Positions 53,801-64,000 of a stretch of DNA of 64,000 bases are shown one piece after another. The stretch spans positions 29,497,804-29,561,803 of the forward strand of contig OY804579.1 in assembly GCA_963680875.1 (NCBI GenBank), read 5' to 3'. Origin of the DNA: Bathymodiolus brooksi. Its lineage: Eukaryota; Mollusca; Bivalvia; Mytilida; Modiolidae. The notes beneath the pieces were generated by a model. The model made no database searches, had not been told where the DNA came from, and saw only the letters and a program-made list of their open reading frames with translations. The position numbers were made by a program, and so were the translations under genes. Positions within the stretch are counted from its first letter, which is position 1. Every line of letters starts with the position of its first letter.

Positions 53801-56800
53801 GAACCAGTGGCAGGAAACTATTAACCAGTAAACAGTATAATATATATACAGGTTAGTTCTTTGCTAAGATGAACCAGTGGCAGGAAACTATTAACCAGTA
53901 AACAGTAGAATCTATATACAGGTTAGTTCTTTGTTTAGATGAACCAGTGGCAGGAAACTATTAACCAGTAAACAGTAGGATCTATATACAGGTTAGTTCT
54001 TTGTTTAGATGAACCAGTGGCAGGAAACTATTAACCAGTAAACAGTAGAATCTATATACAGGTTAGTTCTTTGCTTAGATGAACCAGTGGCAGGAAACTA
54101 TTAACCAGTAAACAGTAGAATATATATACAGGTTAGTTCTTTGCTTAGATGAACCAGTGGCAAGAAACTATTAACCAGTAAACAGTAGAATATATATACA
54201 GGCTAGTTCTTTGTTTAGACAGTGGCAGGAAACCATTAACCAGTAAACAGTATAATATATATACAGGTTAGTTCTTTGTTTAGATGAACCAGTGGCAGGA
54301 ATCTATTAACCAGTAAACAGTAGAATATATATACAGGTTAGTTCTTTGTTTAGATGAACCAGTGGCAGGAAACTATTAACCAGTAAACAGTAGAATATAT
54401 ATACAGGTTAGTTCTTTGTTTAGACAGTGGCAGGAAACTATTAACCAGTAAACAGTAGAATATATATACAGGTTAGTTCTTTGTTTAGATGAACCAGTGG
54501 CAGGAAACTATTAACCAGTAAACAGTAGAATATATATACAGGTTAGTTCTTTGTTTAGATGAACCAGTGGCAGGAAACTATTAACCAGTAAACAGTAGAA
54601 TATATATACAGGTTAGTTCTTTGTTTAGTACCAGTGGCAGGAAACTATTAACCAGTAAACAGTAGAATATATATACAGGTTAGTTCTTTGTTTAGACAGT
54701 GGCAGGAAACTATTAACCAGTAAACAGTAGAATATATATACAGGTTAGTTCTTTGTTTAGATGAACCAGTGGCAGGAAACTATTAACCAGTAAACAGTAG
54801 AATATATATACAGGTTAGTTCTTTGTTTAGATGAACCAGTGGCAGAAAACTATTAACCAGTAAACAGTAGAATATATATACAGGTTAGTTCTTTGTTTAG
54901 ATGAACCAGTGGCAGGAAACTATTAACCAGTAAACAGTAGAATATATATACAGGTTAGTTCTTTGTTTAGACAGTGGCAGGAAACTATTAACCAGTAAAC
55001 AGTAGAATATATATACAGGTTAGTTCTTTGTTCAGACAGTGGCAGGAAACTATTAACCAGTAAACAGTAGAATATATATACAGGTTAATTCTTTGTTTAG
55101 ATGAACCAGTGGCAGGAAACTATTAACCAGTAAACAGTAGAATATATATACAGGTTAGTTCTTTGCTTAGATGACCCAGTGGCAGGACACAATTAACCAG
55201 TAAACAGTAGAATATATATACAGGTTAGTTCTTTGTTTAGATGAACCAGTGGCAGGAAACTATTAACCAGTAAACAATAGAATATATATACAGGTTAGTT
55301 CTTTGTTTAGACAGTGGCAGGAAACTATTAACCAGTAAACAGTAGAATATATATACAGGTTAGTTCTTTGTTTAGATGAACCAGTGGCAGGAAACTATTA
55401 ACCAGTAAACAGTAGAATATATATACAGGTTAGTTCTTTGTTTTGATGAACCAGTGGCAGGAAACTATTAACCAGTAAACAGTAGAATATATATACAGGT
55501 TAGTTCTTTGTTTAGATGAACCAGTGGCAGGAAACTATTAACCAGTAAACAGTAGAATATATATACAGGTTAGTTCTTTGCTTAGATGAACCAGTGGCAG
55601 GAAAATATTAACCAGTAAACGGTAGAATCTATATACAGGTTAGTTCTTTGTTTAGATGAACCAGTGGCAGGAAACTATTAACCAGTAAACAGTAGAATCT
55701 ATATACAGGTTAGTTCTTTGTTTAGATGAACCAGTGGCAGGAAACTATTAACCAGTAAACAGTAGAATCTATATACAGGTTAGTTCTTTGCTTAGATGAA
55801 CCAGTGGCAGGAAACTATTAACCAGTAAACAGTAGAATATATATACAGGTTAGTTCTTTGTTTAGATGAACCAGTGGCAGGAAACTATTAACCAGTAAAC
55901 AGTAGAATCTATATACAGGTTAGTTCTTTGTTTAGACAGTGGCAGGAAACCATTAACCAGTAAACAGTAGAATATATATACAGGTTATTTCTTTGCTTAG
56001 ATGAACCAGTGGGAGGAAACTATTAACCAGTAAACAGTAGAATATATATACAGGTTAGTTCTTTGTTTAGATGAACCAGTGGCAGGAAACTATTAACCAG
56101 TAAACAGTAGAATATATATACAGGTTAGTTCTTTGTTTAGACAGTGGCAGGAAACTATTAACCAGTAAACAGTAGAATATATATACAGGTTAGTTCTTTG
56201 CTTAGATGAACCAGTGGCAGGAAACTATTAACCAGTAAACAGTAGAATATATATACAGCTTAGTTCTTTGCTTAGGTGAACCAGTGGCAGGAAACTATTA
56301 ACCAGTAAACAGTAGAATCTATATACAGGTTAGTTCTTTGCTTAGATGAACCAGTGGCAGGAAACTATTAACCAGTAAACAGTAGAATCTATATACAGGT
56401 TAGTTCTTTGTTTAGATGAACCAGTGGCAGGAAACTATTAACCAGTAAACAGTAGAATCTATATACAGGTTAGTTCTTTGTTTAGATGAACCAGTGGCAG
56501 GAAACTATTAACCAGCAAACAGTAGAATCTATATACAGGTTAGTTCTTTGTTTAGATGAACCAGTGGCAGGAAACTATTAACCAGTAAACAGTAGAATCT
56601 ATATACAGGTTAGTTCTTTGCTTAGATGAACCAGTGGCAGGATACTATTAACCAGTAAACAGTAGAATCTATATACAGGTTAGTTCTTTGTTTAGATGAA
56701 CCAGTGGCAGGAAACTAATAACCAGTAAACAGTAGAATCTATATACAGGTTAGTTCTTTGTTTAGATGAACCAGTGGCAGGAAACTATTAACCAGTAAAC

Positions 56801-59800
56801 AGTAGAATCTATATACAGGTTAGTTCTTTGTTTAGATGAACCAGTGGCAGGAAACTATTAACCAGTAAACAGTATAATCTATATACAGGTTAGTTTTTTG
56901 TTTAGATGAACCAGTGGCAGGAAACTATTAACCATTAGAATATATATACAGGTTAGTTCTTTGTTTAGATGAACCAGTGGCAGGAAACTATTAACCAGTA
57001 AGCAGTAGAATATATATACAGGTTAGTTCTTTGTTTAGACAGTGGCAGGAAACTATTAACCAGTAAACAGTAGAATATATATACAGGTTAGTTCTTTGTT
57101 TAGATGAACCAGTGGCAGGAAACTATTAACCAGTAAACAGTAGAATATATATACAGGTTAGTTCTTTGTTTAGATGAACCAGTGGCAGGAAACTATTAAC
57201 CAGTAAACAGTAGAATATATATACAGGTTAGTTCTTTGTTTAGTACCAGTGGCAGGAAACTATTAACCAGTAAACAGTAGAATATATATACAGGTTAGTT
57301 CTTTGTTTAGACAGTGGCAGGAAACTATTAACCAGTAAACAGCAGAATATATATACAGGTTAGTTCTTTGTTTAGATGAACCAGTGGCAGGAAACTATTA
57401 ACCAGTAAACAGTAGAATATATATACAGGTTAGTTCTTTGTTTAGATGAACCAGTGGCAGGAAACTATTAACCAGTAAACAGTAGAATATATATACAGGT
57501 TAGTTCTTTGTTTAGATGAACCAGTGGCAGGAAACTATTAACCAGTAAACAGTAGAATATATATACAGGTTAGTTCTTTGTTTAGACAGTGGCAGGAAAC
57601 TATTAACCAGTAAACAGTAGAATATATATACAGGTTAGTTCTTTGTTTAGACAGTGGCAGGAAACTATTAACCAGTAAACAGCAGAATATATATACAGGT
57701 TAGTTCTTTGTTTAGATGAACCAGTGGCAGGAAACTATTAACCAGTAAACAGTAGAATATATATACAGGTTAGTTCTTTGTTTAGATGAACCAGTGGCAG
57801 AAAACTATTAACCAGTAAACAGTAGAATATATATACAGGTTAGTTCTTTGTTTAGATGAACCAGTGGCAGGAAACTATTAACCAGTAAACAGTAGAATAT
57901 ATATACAGGTTAGTTCTTTGTTTAGACAGTGGCAGGAAACTATTAACCAGTAAACAGTAGAATATATATACAGGTTAGTTCTTTGTTCAGACAGTGGCAG
58001 GAAACTATTAACCAGTAAACAGTAGAATATATATACAGGTTAATTCTTTGTTTAGATGAACCAGTGGCAGGAAACTATTAACCAGTAAACAGTAGAATAT
58101 ATATACAGGTTAGTTCTTTGTTTAGATGACCCAGTGGCAGGACACAATTAACCAGTAAACAGTAGAATATATATACAGGTTAGTTCTTTGTTTAGATGAA
58201 CCAGTGGCAGGAAACTATTAACCAGTAAACAATAGAATATATATACAGGTTAGTTCTTTGTTTAGACAGTGGCAGGAAACTATTAACCAGTAAACAGTAG
58301 AATATATATACAGGTTAGTTCTTTGTTTAGATGAACCAGTGGCAGGAAACTATTAACCAGTAAACAGTAGAATATATATACAGGTTAGTTCTTTGTTTAG
58401 ATGAACCAGTGGCAGGAAACTATTAACCAGTAAACAGTAGAATATATATACAGGTTAGTTCTTTGTTTAGATGAACCAGTGGCAGGAAACTATTAACCAG
58501 TAAACAGTAGAATATATATACAGGTTAGTTCTTTGCTTAGATGAACCAGTGGCAGGAAAATATTAACCAGTAAACGGTAGAATCTATATACAGGTTAGTT
58601 CTTTGTTTAGATGAACCAGTGGCAGGAAACTATTAACCAGTAAACAGTAGAATCTATATACAGGTTAGTTCTTTGTTTAGATGAACCAGTGGCAGGAAAC
58701 TATTAACCAGTAAACAGTAGAATCTATATACAGGTTAGTTCTTTGCTTAGATGAACCAGTGGCAGGAAACTATTAACCAGTAAACAGTAGAATATATATA
58801 CAGGTTAGTTCTTTGTTTAGATGAACCAGTGGCAGGAAACTATTAACCAGTAAACAGTAGAATCTATATACAGGTTAGTTCTTTGTTTAGACAGTGGCAG
58901 GAAACCATTAACCAGTAAACAGTAGAATATATATACAGGTTATTTCTTTGCTTAGATGAACCAGTGGGAGGAAACTATTAACCAGTAAACAGTAGAATCT
59001 ATATACAGGTTAGTTCTTTGTTTAGATGAACCAGTGGCAGGAAACTATTAACCAGCAAACAGTAGAATCTATATACAGGTTAGTTCTTTGTTTAGATGAA
59101 CCAGTGGCAGGAAACTATTAACCAGTAAACAGTAGAATCTATATACAGGTTAGTTCTTTGCTTAGATGAACCAGTGGCAGGATACTATTAACCAGTAAAC
59201 AGTAGGATCTATATACAGGTTAGTTCTTTGTTTAGATGAACCAGTGGCAGGAAACTAATAACCAGTAAACAGTAGAATCTATATACAGGTTAGTTCTTTG
59301 TTTAGATGAACCAGTGGCAGGAAACTATTAACCAGTAAACAGTAGAATCTATATACAGGTTAGTTCTTTGTTTAGATGAACCAGTGGCAGGAAACTATTA
59401 ACCAGTAAACAGTATAATCTATATACAGGTTAGTTTTTTGTTTAGATGAACCAGTGGCAGGAAACTATTAACCATTAGAATATATATACAGGTTAGTTCT
59501 TTGTTTAGATGAACCAGTGGCAGGAAACTATTAACCAGTAAACAGTAGAATATATATACAGGTTAGTTCTTTGTTTAGACAGTGGCAGGAAACTATTAAC
59601 CAGTAAACAGTAGAATATATATACAGGTTAGTTCTTTGTTTAGATGAACCAGTGGCAGGAAACTATTAACCAGTAAACAGTAGAATATATATACAGGTTA
59701 GTTCTTTGTTTAGATGAACCAGTGGCAGGAAACTATTAACCAGTAAACAGTAGAATATATATACAGGTTAGTTCTTTGTTTAGTACCAGTGGCAGGAAAC

Positions 59801-62800
59801 TATTAACCAGTAAACAGTAGAATATATATACAGGTTAGTTCTTTGTTTAGACAGTGGCAGGAAACTATTAACCAGTAAACAGCAGAATATATATACAGGT
59901 TAGTTCTTTGTTTAGATGAACCAGTGGCAGGAAACTATTAACCAGTAAACAGTAGAATATATATACAGGTTAGTTCTTTGTTTAGATGAACCAGTGGCAG
60001 GAAACTATTAACCAGTAAACAGTAGAATATATATACAGGTTAGTTCTTTGTTTAGATGAACCAGTGGCAGGAAACTATTAACCAGTAAACAGTAGAATAT
60101 ATATACAGGTTAGTTCTTTGTTTAGACAGTGGCAGGAAACTATTAACCAGTAAACAGTAGAATATATATACAGGTTAGTTCTTTGTTCAGACAGTGGCAG
60201 GAAACTATTAACCAGTAAACAGTAGAATATATATACAGGTTAGTTCTTTGTTTAGATGAACCAGTGGCAGGAAACTATTAACCAGTAAACAGTAGAATAT
60301 ATATACAGGTTAGTTCTTTGTTTAGATGACCCAGTGGCAGGACACAATTAACCAGTAAACAGTAGAATATATATACAGGTTAGTTCTTTGTTTAGATGAA
60401 CCAGTGGCAGGAAACTATTAACCAGTAAACAATAGAATATATATACAGGTTAGTTCTTTGTTTAGATGAACCAGTGGCAGGAAACTATTAACCAGTAAAC
60501 AGTAGAATATATATACAGGTTAGTTCTTTGTTTAGATGAACCAGTGGCAGGAAACTATTAACCAGTAAACAGTAGAATATATATACAGGTTAGTTCTTTG
60601 TTTAGATGAACCAGTGGCAGGAAACTATTAACCAGTAAACAGTAGAATATATATACAGGTTAGTTCTTTGTTTAGATGAACCAGTGGCAGGAAACTATTA
60701 ACCAGTAAACAGTAGAATATATATACAGGTTAGTTCTTTGCTTAGATGAACCAGTGGCAGGAAAATATTAACCAGTAAACGGTAGAATCTATATACAGGT
60801 TAGTTCTTTGTTTAGATGAACCAGTGGCAGGAAACTATTAACCAGTAAACAGTAGAATCTATATACAGGTTAGTTCTTTGTTTAGATGAACCAGTGGCAG
60901 GAAACTATTAACCAGTAAACAGTAGAATCTATATACAGGTTAGTTCTTTGCTTAGATGAACCAGTGGCAGGAAACTATTAACCAGTAAACAGTAGAATAT
61001 ATATACAGGTTAGTTCTTTGCTTAGATGAACCAGTGGCAGGAAACTATTAACCAGTAAACAGTAGAATATATATACAGGTTAGTTCTTTGTTTAGACAGT
61101 GGCAGGAAACCATTAACCAGTAAACAGTAGAATATATATACAGGTTATTTCTTTGCTTAGATGAACCAGTGGGAGGAAACTATTAACCAGTAAACAGTAG
61201 AATATATATACAGGTTAGTTCTTTGTTTAGATGAACCAGTGGCAGGAAACTATTAACCAGTAAACAGTAGAATATATATACAGGTTAGTTCTTTGTTTAG
61301 ACAGTGGCAGGAAACTATTAACCAGTAAACAGTAGAATATATATACAGGTTAGTTCTTTGCTTAGATGAACCAGTGGCAGGAAACTATTAACCAGTAAAC
61401 AGTAGAATATATATACAGCTTAGTTCTTTGCTTAGGTGAACCAGTGGCAGGAAACTATTAACCAGTAAACAGTAGAATCTATATACAGGTTAGTTCTTTG
61501 CTTAGATGAACCAGTGGCAGGAAACTATTAACCAGTAAACAGTAGAATCTATATACAGGTTAGTTCTTTGTTTAGATGAACCAGTGGCAGGAAACTATTA
61601 ACCAGTAAACAGTAGAATCTATATACAGGTTAGTTCTTTGCTTAGATGAACCAGTGGCAGGATACTATTAACCAGTAAACAGTAGAATCTATATACAGGT
61701 TAGTTCTTTGTTTAGATGAACCAGTGGCAGGAAACTATTAACCAGTAAACAGTAGAATCTATATACAGGTTAGTTCTTTGTTTAGATGAACCAGTGGCAG
61801 GAAACTATTAACCAGTAAAAAGTAGAATCTATATACAGGTTAGTTCTTTGTTTAGATGAACCAGTGGCAGGAAACTATTAACCAGTAAACAGTATAATCT
61901 ATATACAGGTTAGTTTTTTGTTTAGATGAACCAGTGGCAGGAAACTATTAACCATTAGAATATATATACAGGTTAGTTCTTTGTTTAGATGAACCAGTGG
62001 CAGGAAACTATTAACCAGTAAACAGTAGAATCTATATACAGGTTAGTTCTTTGTTTAGATGAACCAGTGGCAGGAAACTATTAACCAGTAAACAGTAGAA
62101 TATATATACAGGTTAGTTCTTTGTTTAGATGAACCAGTGGCAGGAAACTATTAACCAGTAAACAGTAGAATATATATACAGGTTAGTTCTTTGCTTAGAT
62201 GAACCAGTGGCAGGAAACTATTAACCAGTAAACAGTAGAATATATATACAGGTTAGTTCTTTGTTTAGATGAACCAGTGGCAGGAAACTATTAACCAGTA
62301 AACAGTAGAATATATATACAGGTTAGTTCTTTGTTTAGATGAACCAGTGGCAGGAAACTATTAACCAGTAGAATCTATATACAGGTTAGTTCTTTGTTTA
62401 GATGAACCAGTGGCAGGAAACTATTAACCAGTAAACAGTAGAATATATATACAGGTTAGTTCTTTGTTTAGATGAGCCAGTGGCAGGAAACTATTAACCA
62501 GTAAACAGTAGAATCTATATACAGGTTAGTTCTTTGTTTAGATGAACCAGTGGCAGGAAACTATTAACCAGTAAACAGTAGAATATATATACAGGTTAGT
62601 TCTTTGTTTAGATGAACCAGTGGCAGGAAACTATTAACCAGTAAACAGTAGAATCTATATACAGGTTAGTTCTTTGTTTAGATGAACCAGTGGCAGGAAA
62701 CTATTAACCAGTAAACAGTAGAATATATATACAGGTTAGTTCTTTGTTTAGATGAACCAGTGGCAGGAAACTATTAACCAGTAAACAGTAGAATATATAT

Positions 62801-64000
62801 ACAGGTTAGTTCTTTGTTTAGATGAACCAGTGGCAGGAAACAATTAACCAGTAAACAGTAGAATATATATACAGGTTAGTTCTTTGTTTAGATGAACCAG
62901 TGGCAGGAAACTATTAACCAGTAAACAGTAGAATATATATACAGGTTAGTTCTTTGTTTAGATGAACCAGTGGCAGGAAACTATTAACCAGTAGAATCTA
63001 TATACAGGTTAGTTCTTTGTTTAGATGAACCAGTGGCAGGAAACTATTAACCAGTAAACAGTAGAATATATATACAGGTTAGTTCTTTGTTTAGATGAGC
63101 CAGTGGCAGGAAACTATTAACCAGTAAACAGTAGAATCTATATACAGGTTAGTTCTTTGTTTAGATGAACCAGTGGCAGGAAACTATTAACCAGTAAACA
63201 GTAGAATATATATACAGGTTAGTTCTTTGTTTAGATGAACCAGTGGCAGGAAACTATTAACCAGTAAACAGTAGAATCTATATACAGGTTAGTTCTTTGT
63301 TTAGATGAACCAGTGGCAGGAAACTATTAACCAGTAAACAGTAGAATATATATACAGGTTAGTTCTTTGTTTAGATGAACCAGTGGCAGGAAACTATTAA
63401 CCAGTAAACAGTAGAATATATATACAGGTTAGTTCTTTGTTTAGATTAACCAGTGGCAGGAAACTATTAACCAGTAAACAGTAGAATATATATACAGGTT
63501 AGTTCTTTGTTTAGATGAACCAGTGGCAGGAAACTATTAACCAGTAAACAGTAGAATCTATATACAGGTTAGTTCTTTGTTTAGATGAACCAGTGGCAGG
63601 AAACTATTAACCAGTAAACAGTAGAATCTATATACAGGTTAGTTCTTTGTTTAGATGAACCAGTGGCAGGAAACTATTAACCAGTAAACAGTAGAATCTA
63701 TATACAGGTTAGTTCTTTGCTTAGATGAACCAGTGGCAGGAAACTATTAACCAGTAAACAGTAGAATATATATACAGGTTAGTTCTTTGCTTAGATGAAC
63801 CAGTGGCAGGAAACTATTAACCAGTAAACAGTAGAATATATATACAGGCTAGTTCTTTGTTTAGACAGTGGCAGGAAACCATTAACCAGTAAACAGTAGA
63901 ATATATATACAGGTTAGTTCTTTGTTTAGATGAACCAGTGGCAGGAAACTATTAACCAGTAAACAGTAGAATATATATACAGGTTAGTTCTTTGTTTAGA
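50820..64000 (+). repeat. Satellite B higher-order family III (tagtaccag-marked)
   Basis: The variant junction tttagtaccagtggcagg occurs with tagtacc at 50825, 54626, 57241 and 59781, giving spacings of 3801, 2615 and 2540 bp. A second marker, gacccagtggcaggacacaa, lies at 51371, 55173, 58138 and 60328. The two are 546-547 bp apart in three copies but 897 bp apart in the third, which has gained 350 bp (five monomers). Other repeated variants are aaacggtagaatc, gtgggaggaaac, cagcttagttc and ggatactatt. The family runs to about 62000; beyond that, gatgagccag plus 63-bp units resemble family I. The array continues off the window. Confidence 0.75.

Larger units (their letters stand above)
18220..64000 (+). 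repeat. Satellite B array, about 70-bp monomer, head to tail
   Basis: Tandem array running from 18220 off the right edge, about 45.8 kb or very roughly 650 units. A clean 70-bp example is 19741-19810. Key words in order are gaaccagtggcaggaaacta, ttaaccagtaaacagtagaa, tctatatacagg and ttagttctttgtttagat. The consensus is about 34% G+C and contains no CpG. A 65-bp form lacks tgaac (tttagacagtggcagg) and a 63-bp form lacks taaacag (aaccagtagaatc). The monomer has an internal echo: aaccagt occurs twice 24 bp apart, and cagtaaacagta is a further short repeat, which suggests growth from a smaller unit. It is unrelated by eye to satellite A. Frequent stops in all frames make it non-coding. Function unknown. 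Confidence 0.97.

Noticed and set aside
18220..64000. TATA box in every satellite B monomer (agaatatatatacagg)
   Set aside because: The word is AT-rich and repeated by array structure. There is no initiator or downstream gene, and the C/A variant disrupts it in many units.

Overview
This window is almost entirely tandem satellite DNA from a eukaryote. I find no supportable protein-coding gene, rRNA, tRNA or CRISPR array. The few open frames that exist are repeats read through in a frame that happens to lack stops. Two interspersed-repeat types point to a marine mollusc, most likely a bivalve. One is a 343-bp element whose minus-strand end reads ggacgttaaacaacaatcaa followed by a (CAAT)n tail. 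The other is a decayed 200-bp fragment resembling a repeat I remember as very common in mussel (Mytilus) sequence. Both assignments are from memory and need a database search.

Layout. (1) 1-17220: satellite A, a head-to-tail array of about 40-bp monomers, purine-rich on the + strand. It is organised in nested higher-order repeats (blocks of about 2.4 kb, 1.2-1.4 kb and 0.5 kb). It contains a retroposon-like insertion at 12278-12639 flanked by a 10-bp target-site duplication, and a second copy at 14815-15472 with the same junctions. The second copy therefore arose by duplication of about 2.2-2.3 kb of array, not by a new insertion. Its terminal TGAT tract has grown from about 4 to about 79 units. 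(2) 17221-18219: a 1-kb non-satellite bridge with a 14-bp-stem inverted repeat and the mussel-like repeat fragment. (3) 18220-64000 and beyond: satellite B, about 70-bp monomers (with 65- and 63-bp length variants), unrelated to satellite A. Its left edge is diverged and its interior strongly homogenised. A 136-bp CpG-bearing segment foreign to the monomer recurs four times in the first 10 kb.

How the parts work together: nothing here encodes a pathway. The window records repeat turnover: unequal exchange or replication slippage making higher-order repeats, retroposition into an array, later copying of that insertion by array amplification, and microsatellite expansion. A pericentromeric, subtelomeric or other heterochromatic location is plausible but is not shown by the sequence. 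Array lengths depend on the assembly being correct, because several multi-kilobase blocks are near-identical.
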